Positions 7,911-16,758 of a stretch of 34,227 nt of DNA are shown here, one piece after another. The DNA is from a virus: positions 1-34,227 of IMG/VR virus record IMGVR_UViG_3300027985_000173, one strand, 5' to 3'. Numbering within the stretch: the stretch's first letter is position 1; each line of letters starts with the position of its first letter. Both the position numbers and the translations under genes were made by a program. Under the pieces are notes generated by a model that made no database searches, was not told the DNA's origin, and saw nothing but the letters and a program-made list of their open reading frames with translations.

Positions 7911-10900
7911 TTAGACCTCCAATACTTCCCGTCTACCGAAACCGCGCCCAACTGCGGCGCTCATTTGGAATACTTCTATTTCAATGGACCCGGTCAAGAT
8001 ATCGTATCCGTCCGTAATCTGGTCCGCGTTCGTATAAGTCACGGTCGTGTCGTCGGTTACGGTCAAGGTGCGAACCACCGCACCGCCAACGTAGATATCG
8101 ACCTCATACTTTTCGTATGCTTCGGCAAGGGGGATAATATCGGTTCCGTCTGCAAGGCCACCACCGATTCGGGTGCGCCGGACCCACGAGATATCCACGT
8201 TGTCGCTACCGTCATTCACGGCGGCAAGCTGCACAGGGCTATAAGGCTTCAAGACCTTACCGTCCGGGGAAAGGCCGGTGAGCGTGGAGCTCTCCAACAG
8301 CATCCCGAACGATACTGCCCTATAGTACAGAGACCCCCCAATGAAGTCAAGGGTGTTTGAGGTCACGCGCACGGAGTCGGTGTCCAGCATCACAAGGCGC
8401 TCCCCGGTGGAGTGCGTTGCACATGCGTAGTCTGTACCTCTTTGGGCGCGCAGCCAGTTCGTCAAAGTGTAGTAACCGGAAGCGGACTGCACTGCCGTCT
8501 GGAACCCACACACCTCGCCATTGATAACGCAGGCGTTCGCCCCGTTCATTAACTCTTCGTAGGTACACGATTCAAGCTCCCCGTTCTCCATGTAGACTTC
8601 CACCTCGGAGACAGTGTCAAGCTCCCAAGGGCTAGACGGGTCAACGAGTGCGCCATTCAGGTAGCCGAACCGGGCATCGTGGTAAACACGATTGTCCTCG
8701 CTCCAAGAATTGGCATCCAAAGAGCGGTAAATGAACGAGCCAGTCCAGTCGTCGGGGCGGGCTGCGCCGACCGTGAAATAGTCGCGGGTGAACGTGCCGC
8801 CCGTGTCGTCCTCGTCCCGGAGCAACGGTACGTCGAGGAACCAGAGGAAGGACGGGACCGGGTTGACAATCGTTTGAGGCGGGAAGCCCTGCCCGTTGTC
8901 GGCGGTTTTGCTCGAGGCGTATGTGGCCAAGTCATCAGACAGGGCTTCCATCTCGATGGTCATATCCACACCGACACCGGCCGAGATTAGGCGGTTACGG
9001 TAGACCACGTTGTCCACAGTAAGCTGCACGACATCGGAGGGGTCCAGGGCCAGGAACCGCCAAGGCAGTCGAAAGGCGTAGGTGCTACGCTCGACCCAAG
9101 CCTGATACAGCATCTTGCTAGCAAGCTGGAGCGCAAAGTCCGCCTCCATCACGATTGCGTACTGCTTCGTGATTTGGTTGTGCGAGAACATGGTGGGCTT
9201 CGGCTGCACAGTGCGCTTGTCAAACTGCGTACCGGACTCGTAGTCGTTTTCCTTGTCGCTGTAAACAACGGACACCTTCTCAGGGATCTCGACCTCTTGG
9301 GTACGGGTCTCGTCCATGAGCTTATTGGAGTCCACGAAAATGAGATCGTCCCGATCCAGTTCGGCTACAACCGCACGACCGCGCTTGCGGAAGTCCAGGA
9401 CGTAGTCGACCTCCACCCCGTCGAACATGAAGGCTTCGGCCAAGGGCTGGATCGCGGACCGGGCGGACATCTGCCGGGTTACCATGTACCCCAACACGGT
9501 GTCCGTTAACTCGTTCACGTTAAAATCACTAATTTCTAGCCCGGTACGTTGTATGATTTCACTAACGACCGACCCAAGGGTAACACCTAACCCCGTCCCA
9601 CGGTTTAGAAAATATTTATACAGCGTTACGTTAGCCCGATCAACGATGATTACAGACTGCTCACGACCGTTGAAATACTGCGCACCGTCCGAGCTAATAG
9701 GCCAGCCCGTTTGTGTGGTGTAAGAACCGTCACGAGTGTTGATCAGGTAAGTGGTGTTGTTCACGGCATAACCGTAGTATCCACTCTGCAAGAAGTTGGA
9801 CGGGGTGTTGTCCGCATAGCTCGGGATAACCGGAACTTGCGTGGCGAAGACAACCCCGTCCTCATTCAGCTTCACATACCAGTAATCTGTATTGGTATCA
9901 CGAACCATCAAGGAAATGGTGTTGTCCGTGATGTCGTACATGGGCGCATTGCAGGACAACCCCGTTGCGGAACTGCCAATGTCCGCGGCGGTGAGGTTGT
10001 AAAGCAACTCAAGATTCGTGCCGTACTGAATCCACAAGTCGTCGCCTTCCAGAATCTTATAATCGGCTCCGGGGGAGATTGTCAGCTTGTAGAGGTTCAG
10101 CGTATTGCCAAGGTCCGTCATGTGGTACGCAACACCATCCGGGCCGGTACAGCATCCGGTGCCAGAACCAACCATGTCCAGAACCGCCGAGCCGACTGCG
10201 CCGGGCATCTCACCTGCCAAGAAGGTATAGTCCTCCTTCAGGCAGCAGATCTTGGCGTCACCGATAGCGGTCTGGAACGAGTAAAAGCGCACCGGGCCTT
10301 CCAAGCCAAGCGTCACAACCTCGGCCATATACTTGACCGATTCAAACCCGGTGGGGGAGTTCGTACCGAATGCCGCTGCAACACCGAACCGCGCAACTTC
10401 TTTCATGGAGCTCGGGTCAATCTTAACGAGCGGGGCGTAGTTGGACAGGGTCAGCTTCAGGTGAATGAAGCCTTGGCTGTCAATTGCCATATATGTTCCG
10501 GTAGGTTGTCCCTGCGCCAGAGTGGAAAGCATGTCCTCGTCCAGGATGGACCGAATCTCGCGCATGGTACGGGCATCGTACTTGCGCAAGCCTTGGGTCG
10601 ACAGCATGTAGAAATATTCCCGGGTGGGGTCGACCACCAACTGATCCACTTGGAACGAGTTGACAGGGCTATTCAGGTTCGTTGCAGCGATGTAGGGTTG
10701 CGCGTCTTCCCGGTTGTAAGTGATCTCGGCCGTAATGTTCGGGATGCGGTTGCCGTAGTTGGCAAGCGGCAGGTCGTCGAACACAATCATGCACAAGCCA
10801 CGATGCGCCGGGGTGTTGGCAGCTCCTTTGTCGTCCTCAATCAAGGAATCGGGAAGCTGGGTTTCACTGCCGGTATAAAACCGGAAGTTGATATTGTCGT

Positions 10901-11336
10901 TGGAAACGGAACCTGTTCCGGTCTTGTCGTAAATGAGCTTGGAGTCGGCCCATATCCTGAGGACATCTTCGGCCACACCTTCACCGAACGCCACCGCGAA
11001 CGAACAGAAATAGGAATAAGTGATATTCGTTTGGGAGGAGGTGTCGCCACCCTTTCCGCTGGTAGAGATCGTCTCGGAGTTGCGCTGCTCCCGGATGCCG
11101 GCGGACCAGATCACATTGCCCGAGGTGCGTACAGTACCGAAGTTGATACCAATGGGCGCACCGTAGGCCGAAGAAGATACCGTCTTGTCACCAAGTTTGG
11201 CACCTTCAACATCGACGTTCGTATTTTCGGGGAACAGGTAGGAGCCGGCAAGGGAACCGATCATGAAACCAAGCTGCGGATTTCCGTAGTAGGCTCCAAT
11301 AACGGTTCCAACCGCAGTGAGTGCCAAACGTGCCAT
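7911..11336 (-). CDS. Tail tip / host specificity protein (GTA gp15-like, J-like) with propeller-like insert
   Basis: This 1141-residue protein starts with the Ala/Gly-rich hydrophobic segment MARLALTAVGTVIGAYYGNP typical of GTA-type tip proteins, then FGTVRTSGNVIWSAG and ITAEITYN blocks. Residues 580-800 contain the Phage-tail_3-like region (GVTLGSVVSEIIQRTGL, QMSARSAIQPLAEAFMFDG). Residues about 225-575, where related proteins may carry a TIM-barrel, instead hold repeated strand pairs such as YFYMLSTQGLRKYDARTM, GTYMAIDSQGFIHLK and TYLINTRDGSYTT, which read like beta-propeller blades. The C-terminal third is beta-rich. It follows the NlpC/P60 gene, as in RcGTA-like tails. It probably forms the tail tip and contacts the host. 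Confidence 0.88.
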   Translation of the reverse strand: MARLALTAVGTVIGAYYGNPQLGFMIGSLAGSYLFPENTNVDVEGAKLGDKTVSSSAYGAPIGINFGTVRTSGNVIWSAGIREQRNSETISTSGKGGDTSSQTNITYSYFCSFAVAFGEGVAEDVLRIWADSKLIYDKTGTGSVSNDNINFRFYTGSETQLPDSLIEDDKGAANTPAHRGLCMIVFDDLPLANYGNRIPNITAEITYNREDAQPYIAATNLNSPVNSFQVDQLVVDPTREYFYMLSTQGLRKYDARTMREIRSILDEDMLSTLAQGQPTGTYMAIDSQGFIHLKLTLSNYAPLVKIDPSSMKEVARFGVAAAFGTNSPTGFESVKYMAEVVTLGLEGPVRFYSFQTAIGDAKICCLKEDYTFLAGEMPGAVGSAVLDMVGSGTGCCTGPDGVAYHMTDLGNTLNLYKLTISPGADYKILEGDDLWIQYGTNLELLYNLTAADIGSSATGLSCNAPMYDITDNTISLMVRDTNTDYWYVKLNEDGVVFATQVPVIPSYADNTPSNFLQSGYYGYAVNNTTYLINTRDGSYTTQTGWPISSDGAQYFNGREQSVIIVDRANVTLYKYFLNRGTGLGVTLGSVVSEIIQRTGLEISDFNVNELTDTVLGYMVTRQMSARSAIQPLAEAFMFDGVEVDYVLDFRKRGRAVVAELDRDDLIFVDSNKLMDETRTQEVEIPEKVSVVYSDKENDYESGTQFDKRTVQPKPTMFSHNQITKQYAIVMEADFALQLASKMLYQAWVERSTYAFRLPWRFLALDPSDVVQLTVDNVVYRNRLISAGVGVDMTIEMEALSDDLATYASSKTADNGQGFPPQTIVNPVPSFLWFLDVPLLRDEDDTGGTFTRDYFTVGAARPDDWTGSFIYRSLDANSWSEDNRVYHDARFGYLNGALVDPSSPWELDTVSEVEVYMENGELESCTYEELMNGANACVINGEVCGFQTAVQSASGYYTLTNWLRAQRGTDYACATHSTGERLVMLDTDSVRVTSNTLDFIGGSLYYRAVSFGMLLESSTLTGLSPDGKVLKPYSPVQLAAVNDGSDNVDISWVRRTRIGGGLADGTDIIPLAEAYEKYEVDIYVGGAVVRTLTVTDDTTVTYTNADQITDGYDILTGSIEIEVFQMSAAVGRGFGRREVLEV

Positions 11337-11756
11337 TTAATCCTCCACGCCGGGGTAATCGAAAACGGCCACGAGCTTGTCGCGCCACAGTTTGTCGAAC
11401 AGTTCCTCCACCACCTTGCGCCGCTTGGCGTAACCGTGGATCAGGTAGAGTTCCCCATGCTTGCGGGAAATGATTCCGCAGTGGCACGGAAAGGCCGGCT
11501 CGGTCAACGTAACGATGCACCCCTCACGAAGAAGGGCGACCGGCTTTTCGTCGAAGCAATCCCGGAACCGCTGCAAGAACTGCGTTCCGTGTGTCCGGCG
11601 CTGGTAGTCAGTGCGCTCGTCAACGGGTACGCCGAACTCTAAGGCGACATTCACAACGACACCGGCACAGTCTATGCCAGCAAGGCCGCGTCCTTGATGC
11701 TGCCATTTAACGTCGAGCCATTTCCGTGCCGCTGTGATGATGTCGCTACGTTTCAT
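11337..11756 (-). CDS. NlpC/P60 family tail peptidase (GTA gp14-like)
   Basis: The 139-residue product has the NlpC/P60 triad pattern: Cys30 in GIDCAG, His92 in PCHCGII and His107 in YLIHGYAKRRKV. The family cleaves peptide bonds in peptidoglycan; in GTA-like tails the protein sits at the tail tip and helps penetration. Its gene order (DUF2460, DUF2163, this gene, tip protein) is exactly that of RcGTA g12 to g15. Start and stop overlap or abut the neighbours, so it is translationally coupled. Confidence 0.93.
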   Translation of the reverse strand: MKRSDIITAARKWLDVKWQHQGRGLAGIDCAGVVVNVALEFGVPVDERTDYQRRTHGTQFLQRFRDCFDEKPVALLREGCIVTLTEPAFPCHCGIISRKHGELYLIHGYAKRRKVVEELFDKLWRDKLVAVFDYPGVED

Positions 11757-13324
11757 TATTTCGCATCCGGGTATTGGAGGTATTCGTCCTGACCGGGGAT
11801 AAAGGGTTCCCCTCTGAAGTTTAATACGTTGTTATATGTATCACGGCAAGTAAAAAGTTTTTTCGTGCAGCCGGGGGTGGCAATGAACTCGTCCCCAACG
11901 GCGATCTCATAGTTCATGGGCAGGTACAGCGTCAGGAGGCCACCCGACACGCTCTTGATCTCCATGAGCTTGCCGGTGTTAGCGCCTGTGACCCATTCCA
12001 CAGTCCCGCCGACAAAGACGCTGGCATCTTGCCCGAGATTACCGGAGTAGAAACTGCGCTGGTCATTGGTCCCCGAGACGAAATCGTACCGGGTGAAGTG
12101 TTCCTTGGCAACCCATGTCGGCCCCTCAGTCTCCACCAGATCAACGAGGTACGTTTCCGTGAGCTCGGCACCGATGTCGGTGGGCCAGTCGGGCTCGTCA
12201 GGACCAGAGGTTCCAGCATTGGTGCATTCGAAATACACCGGCCAGGAACCATTCTCGTCCGCAGTAGCCACAACCCGCAGGGAGTCGAAACAGTGGTTCG
12301 CGTAGCTGCCGGCAACCTTATTCGCCTGTATGTAGATGCGGATGTAGGTTGTCCCTGCGGGGATGATAAGGCTCGGCGTATTGTGGTAGGTCCATTCGCC
12401 CAACGTGGGATTCGCGTAGGGGTCGGACTGCGCTTCGGCGAGGGTTGTGTCCGAGTCATTACGGCAACGCAGGGTCAGGAACCCGGTATCGTCTGCATAG
12501 GGGTTAGATTGGTATCCTTCGAAGTAGATTTCGTCCCCAACCGACAAGCCAAGTTCCTCAAGGGTCATGGATTGGTAGAAGGCGCAACCGGACAGCGTGC
12601 CTTCTAGGTAGAACATATAATCCCCTTCCAAGGGGAGGGAATCGCCAACGCTGGAGACAACACCGGCCGGACCGTTCTGGAGGTACTCCGTCCAACCCGT
12701 CATATCGCCAGTCTCAGCAGCCATGTTCTCAAAAGGTGCCAATCCGTAGCGCGTATAGCCGTAGGTCGGCACAACCGTGTCACCCACCGCGTAGGCCGTG
12801 TCCGCTGTCCACATGGTAAGGACGAGCAGGACAACCTTGCAGCGGTCGTCGCCGAGGTCGGCCCGGCACATGGAGGAATACAGTTCCCCGATGCGCTGGG
12901 ACAGGGCTTGGGACATACCACGCAATTCGGCGCTATACGTCCCGTTGTGGCTCACGGTCACCTCACCAAGACGCCCGGCCCGCATGCGCAGGATTCCCAT
13001 CGTGAGGTCCATCCAATTGAGCATGAACACCTCAACCTTGGCATAGTCGAACAGGCCGTTGCGGAGGTCTTCTTCCGTGATGGCGTCATTGTCCAGGATG
13101 CCCAAGATGTCAAGGTTGTCTACTGCCAAAGAGGAATCGTTCTCGATGGCGCTTCGGTCGTAACCTGACGCCGAAACGTACAGATTGCCGAGGTACAGAA
13201 TGTCCTGATCGTGGTCCGTGAAATAATAGGCCGTGCCGTCCATGCGTACAAGGTTCCAGCATGTGGCCAACGTGGTGACATCACCGTCAAGGTGGGTAGC
13301 GAGTTCGGTGGAGATGGCTTTCAT
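11756..13324 (-). CDS. Baseplate hub protein, DUF2163 (GTA gp13-like) with a jelly-roll-like insert
   Basis: Residues 1-165 match the DUF2163 N-terminal domain (MKAISTELATHLDGDVTTLATCWNLV, Y-FTDHDQDI, CRADLGDDRCKV). The C-terminus has the BR0599-type motif GCTKKLFTCRDTYNNVLNFRGEPFIPG. Between them about 220 extra residues are inserted; normal members are about 290-300 residues in total. The insert contains MTGWTEYLQNG, GDYMFYLEG, QSMTLEELGLSVGD, a WTYH and IPAGTTYIRIYIQA strand and a FDSLRVVA strand, the usual pattern of carbohydrate-binding or galactose-binding-like beta sandwiches. The hub joins distal tail protein to tip protein; the insert could add glycan binding. Confidence 0.9.
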   Translation of the reverse strand: MKAISTELATHLDGDVTTLATCWNLVRMDGTAYYFTDHDQDILYLGNLYVSASGYDRSAIENDSSLAVDNLDILGILDNDAITEEDLRNGLFDYAKVEVFMLNWMDLTMGILRMRAGRLGEVTVSHNGTYSAELRGMSQALSQRIGELYSSMCRADLGDDRCKVVLLVLTMWTADTAYAVGDTVVPTYGYTRYGLAPFENMAAETGDMTGWTEYLQNGPAGVVSSVGDSLPLEGDYMFYLEGTLSGCAFYQSMTLEELGLSVGDEIYFEGYQSNPYADDTGFLTLRCRNDSDTTLAEAQSDPYANPTLGEWTYHNTPSLIIPAGTTYIRIYIQANKVAGSYANHCFDSLRVVATADENGSWPVYFECTNAGTSGPDEPDWPTDIGAELTETYLVDLVETEGPTWVAKEHFTRYDFVSGTNDQRSFYSGNLGQDASVFVGGTVEWVTGANTGKLMEIKSVSGGLLTLYLPMNYEIAVGDEFIATPGCTKKLFTCRDTYNNVLNFRGEPFIPGQDEYLQYPDAK

Positions 13325-13941
13325 TACTTGCGAACCTCCACAAGCTCAATGGCCGGGATCGTACCCACGTTCCAAAGTTCCATGGTCACGTTCAAGGAGT
13401 CGTCATTGAACCGGACAGGGACATCGAACTCGCACAGGAAGGACACGACCTCTTCACCACCCGACCCGGAACCGCCCGTTGCCGCAGGGGCCGAAGCCAG
13501 TGTGATAATGCCGGTGTCTATGTCAACGGTGAAGCTGACGGGGACACCTTCAACGAACACTTCGGTCGTGTCGGCGACCAACTTGGTCAGGGGACGGTCA
13601 TAGGTGTAGGTGCCATCCGTATAGCGCTTGAACGCCTGAAACGACTTGGTGACGCCGTCGCCAAGAGCCAGCACCTGAATGGGGACTTCATAGTCTGCCC
13701 AATCTTTGAACCGGAACCCGTAGGCGCGTCCCCACCGGGCGTAGAAGAAACGGATAACCGCTTCAAGCTCTTCCTTGTGGGAAATGCCGTAGCTGATATT
13801 ATACTTGGCTCGCGTCTGCTGCCAATTGATATTTCGTTGTTCGTGACCGGAGCTCAGTTCCAGAACGGTTGTGTCGAACATGGGACCACCCTGCGCCCCA
13901 CGTTCGATCTCAACCGGCAGACGTACATTGTGAAAAGACAT
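13324..13941 (-). CDS. Distal tail protein, DUF2460 (GTA gp12-like)
   Basis: The 205-residue protein matches DUF2460: MSFHNVRLPVEIERGAQGGP at the start, then GHEQRNINWQQTRAKYNISYG, FFYARWGRAYGFRFKDWADY and the later ITLASAPAATG block. In GTA-like tails it forms the distal ring joining tail tube and hub. It sits between tape measure and DUF2163 as expected. Its ATG overlaps the tape-measure stop. Confidence 0.95.
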   Translation of the reverse strand: MSFHNVRLPVEIERGAQGGPMFDTTVLELSSGHEQRNINWQQTRAKYNISYGISHKEELEAVIRFFYARWGRAYGFRFKDWADYEVPIQVLALGDGVTKSFQAFKRYTDGTYTYDRPLTKLVADTTEVFVEGVPVSFTVDIDTGIITLASAPAATGGSGSGGEEVVSFLCEFDVPVRFNDDSLNVTMELWNVGTIPAIELVEVRK

Positions 13942-16016
13942 TAGTTGTTCCTCGCTGCTGCTCTACCCATTAACGCGCTTGCCCGGGACATGATCTGCCC
14001 TTGGGAGCGCTGGAAGGAATCGGCGTCCTTGGTAACGACAGTCATGCTGACGCCACCGTTGCCGCTTCCGCCAGTACCGTTGCGGTTCACGGAAACCCGT
14101 TCCCCGTCTCTAGCGCGGAAGGCCACGATGCGGTTATCGGTGCCGTTAGCACCACCGATGGAGGTTGCCTTGGATACGGTAAAGGAACCGCCCGAGGCGA
14201 AGCCCATCATGCTGGCGGCACTTGCGATCATGCCAGCGTAACCGCCTCCCCCTGCGCCGCCGGCGGATACTCCGCTCATCCAGCTTGCAATGGGGGCCAG
14301 AATCTGCTGCTGGATTGCCATGCGGAGCATCTGTTCCATGATGGAATCCACGAGGCTCGTAAAGTCCAGCTTGCCAGTGTTCACGAAGGTAACCAGCGCG
14401 TCTTCGGCTTGGCTAAAAGCGTCCGTGATAACGCCCTCGATCTTGGAGGCGCTATCCTCGTAGCTCTTGACCAAGCTGTCCAGACCACGCTTGGCACCGT
14501 CGACCCACGCCGTAGACGACTCTAGCGCGGCTTGGGCCTTGTCGTCAAGGAGTTTCTTACGTTCGTCCCGGAGCTTCTTGGTGGCCTGCGCATATTGGTC
14601 TATGGAGATCGTGCCACGGGACAGGGCGGCCTCAATCTCGGCCATCTGTGCGTCGAAATTGGTCTTGTCGGGATCGATGATGTTCCCGATCATGGCTTGG
14701 TCTTCGGTGCGCTGCTTATTGGACAGCTCTTCCCGCATGGCCTTCAACTTCTCCATTGCGGAGGTGTACTGCTGCAACGAGATGTAGCCCTTCTTACGGG
14801 CGGCGTCGAGTTCCCCCTCCTGCTTGGTGAGGTTGGCGGTATCCGGGTGTAACAGCTTCATGACCAAGTCAAGGGCGCGTTCCTTTTCGGCCCGGATCTT
14901 GGCCTCCTTGCCGGCATCCTTGGTTGCGCTGGTTCCCTGCTTGGTTGCGGTGGTGAAGTCGTCAATCTTCTTGCGCTCAAGACCCTTGCCCACCTTGGCA
15001 AGAGCTTCGTTGGCGTTGTCCAGCATCTCCTTCTGGAGTTCGCCCATACGCTTGTTCACCGCTTCCACTTCGGTCATGGTGTAGTCGGTAGCCGTACCGA
15101 CGAGCCTACGGTAAGCATCGATAATGGGCGCTACATTGGAGTAGAACTTGAGGACAGCCATCTCCATGGTCTGCCAGATCAAGGTCCAGTAATTCGGCAG
15201 GGTCTTCAACCCGTTCACGAAGTCGCCAATCCGGTCAGACAGCCAAGTGATACCCTTGGCGATATAGGACATAGACTTATCGTTCAACAGGGTGTCCGCA
15301 AGGTTGTCCCACGAGCTCTGCAACACCGAGAGCGCACCGTTCACGGTCGTGGCTTGGTTCGCCATAGCGCCGGCAAACTTGGTCCGGCCGAGCTCTTCGA
15401 GGTACGCCTGCATAGAGGCGGCATCCCGGCCGATCTGTGTGGTAACACCGCCGAACGTCAAGGCTACCTTGTCACCTTCGACACGGGCCTTGATACCGAA
15501 CTCCTTGAGGCGTTCGAACTCACCAACAACAGCATCAGCGACAGCTTCGGTGAACTGCATGATGCTCTTGCCAGTACCGGCCGCAATGTTTCCGAAGGAA
15601 GTGAGTGCAGCTTCGGTGGGCCGCAGGCCAAGGGACATCATCCTGACCACAGCTTGCGTAGCCTCGTCGACCGTCATGGGCAACGGCGCGGCGAAGTCCC
15701 GAATCGCCTGGAACATGCCCTTGGCCTTTTCCCCGTCACCGAGGAAGGTTTTCAGCTGCATGGTCAGGGATTCGAACTTGCGGTTAATGTCAAGGATGTT
15801 CTTGGCAACGCCGGCAACGGACAATGCGCCAAGAGTCAGGCCAACTGCTGCAATAGTGGACTTGAACGTGTTGAATCCAGAAGAAAGTGAGCTCCCCACC
15901 TTCTTTCCGGTCTGGTCTGCCTTCCGCTGTACGTTGTCCATCTCCTTTTCGGAGCGCCGGGCGGCCCGTTCAACGTCAGCAGTTTCGACCGTAATCTTGA
16001 TGGGGATATCACTCAT
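13941..16016 (-). CDS. Tail tape measure protein
   Basis: The 691-residue protein has a basic, coiled-coil-like N-terminus, a hydrophobic segment at about 54-75 (IAAVGLTLGALSVAGVAKNIL), the TMP block FGIKARVEGDKVALTFGG, long charged helices in the middle and a lambda gpH-like C-terminus (GAKRGLDSLVKSYEDSASKIEGV, MLRMAIQQQILAPIASW). At about 0.15 nm per residue this predicts a tail near 100 nm (inference). It lies directly downstream of the chaperone pair. Confidence 0.93.
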   Translation of the reverse strand: MSDIPIKITVETADVERAARRSEKEMDNVQRKADQTGKKVGSSLSSGFNTFKSTIAAVGLTLGALSVAGVAKNILDINRKFESLTMQLKTFLGDGEKAKGMFQAIRDFAAPLPMTVDEATQAVVRMMSLGLRPTEAALTSFGNIAAGTGKSIMQFTEAVADAVVGEFERLKEFGIKARVEGDKVALTFGGVTTQIGRDAASMQAYLEELGRTKFAGAMANQATTVNGALSVLQSSWDNLADTLLNDKSMSYIAKGITWLSDRIGDFVNGLKTLPNYWTLIWQTMEMAVLKFYSNVAPIIDAYRRLVGTATDYTMTEVEAVNKRMGELQKEMLDNANEALAKVGKGLERKKIDDFTTATKQGTSATKDAGKEAKIRAEKERALDLVMKLLHPDTANLTKQEGELDAARKKGYISLQQYTSAMEKLKAMREELSNKQRTEDQAMIGNIIDPDKTNFDAQMAEIEAALSRGTISIDQYAQATKKLRDERKKLLDDKAQAALESSTAWVDGAKRGLDSLVKSYEDSASKIEGVITDAFSQAEDALVTFVNTGKLDFTSLVDSIMEQMLRMAIQQQILAPIASWMSGVSAGGAGGGGYAGMIASAASMMGFASGGSFTVSKATSIGGANGTDNRIVAFRARDGERVSVNRNGTGGSGNGGVSMTVVTKDADSFQRSQGQIMSRASALMGRAAARNN

Positions 16017-16429
16017 TTGCGGCCCTTCTTCTTGTTCTTGTTATCCTGCTTGAGTGCATCTTCCTTGGCAATTTTCTCGAACACGCCAAACGCCTTGTCC
16101 ATCACGGTCACGAAACAGCGCACTGTTCCGATGATGCCGTAGAGCTCGAAGAACGCCTGCAATTCCCGGTATGGGATCTGCGTTGTTCCGTTGTGCGTCA
16201 TCAGCGCAACGGCTGCGTTGGCGTACCATGTGGTTATGGGATCCCCCTCCGGCTCTTCAGCCAGAGGGGTTTTGATCCCTTGTTCGTCCAACTGTTCAAA
16301 GAACTTGCGCTTCCGCTCGTACCGGAGGCTCCACTCCAGACGAGCGGCTACTCTTCCCCCGTTTCCTCCTCCTCGGCGGCGACGTAGTTCTCGATATTCA
16401 TCGAAAATGTGGTCACTGCGTTGAGGCAC
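16013..16429 (-). CDS. Tail assembly chaperone, downstream frame (GT-like extension)
   Basis: This 138-codon frame overlaps the upstream chaperone frame by 82 bases and lies at -1 relative to it. Its only start in the overlap is a GTG without a clear ribosome binding site, and its first 26 residues are Arg/Gly-rich out-of-frame-looking sequence, so most of it is more likely made by frameshifting from the upstream gene. From residue 27 it reads as a normal helical protein (ARLEWSLRYERKRKFFEQL) with a lysine-rich end. The position before the tape measure gene is the classic place for G/GT pairs. Confidence 0.7.
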   Translation of the reverse strand: MPQRSDHIFDEYRELRRRRGGGNGGRVAARLEWSLRYERKRKFFEQLDEQGIKTPLAEEPEGDPITTWYANAAVALMTHNGTTQIPYRELQAFFELYGIIGTVRCFVTVMDKAFGVFEKIAKEDALKQDNKNKKKGRK

Positions 16430-16734
16430 TCGGGGTCGTTGTTAATCAGCTGATAGGCGTTCTCGGGGGTGTATTCGAGTTCCTTACCACCGAGCTGAAA
16501 ACCGTCCCAGCCGACGATAATGGTTTCGGCGATGGTGCGCTTCAGCACCTCGTCCCGCTTCTTGGTCGGGAGCTTGTGGAACGGACGGCGGCCTTCCTTG
16601 GCGGCCAGTTCCTTCAGCTTGTCCAGAAACTTCGGGTTGTTCTGCCGTGCCACGCAAATCGAGACTCCGAGGTAGTCCATCCAAACGCCGTCGATCTCGG
16701 CAGTCTTGTCGATGTTCGTGATTTTGATTTCCAT
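16348..16734 (-). CDS. Tail assembly chaperone, upstream frame (G-like)
   Basis: This 128-residue protein lies between the tail tube gene and the tape measure gene, behind an AAGGAG site. It contains the block RRPFHKLPTKKRDEVLKRTIAETIIVGWDGF, seen in phage and GTA chaperone-type proteins, and a very acidic tail (AAEEEETGEE). The stop lies two codons after a run of five G bases that could promote a -1 shift into the overlapping frame at 16013-16429, giving a fusion of about 240 residues. The chaperone would coat the tape measure and recruit tail tube protein. Confidence 0.82.
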   Translation of the reverse strand: MEIKITNIDKTAEIDGVWMDYLGVSICVARQNNPKFLDKLKELAAKEGRRPFHKLPTKKRDEVLKRTIAETIIVGWDGFQLGGKELEYTPENAYQLINNDPECLNAVTTFSMNIENYVAAEEEETGEE

Positions 16735-16758
16735 AGTTGTGCTCCTTTTAAGTTATGG

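Noticed and set aside
9711-11642. Open plus-strand frame of 643 codons opposite the tip protein gene
   Set aside because: It is antisense to a well-supported coding region with GC-biased third bases, has no ribosome binding site and no recognisable domain; such long mirrors are expected in biased sequence.
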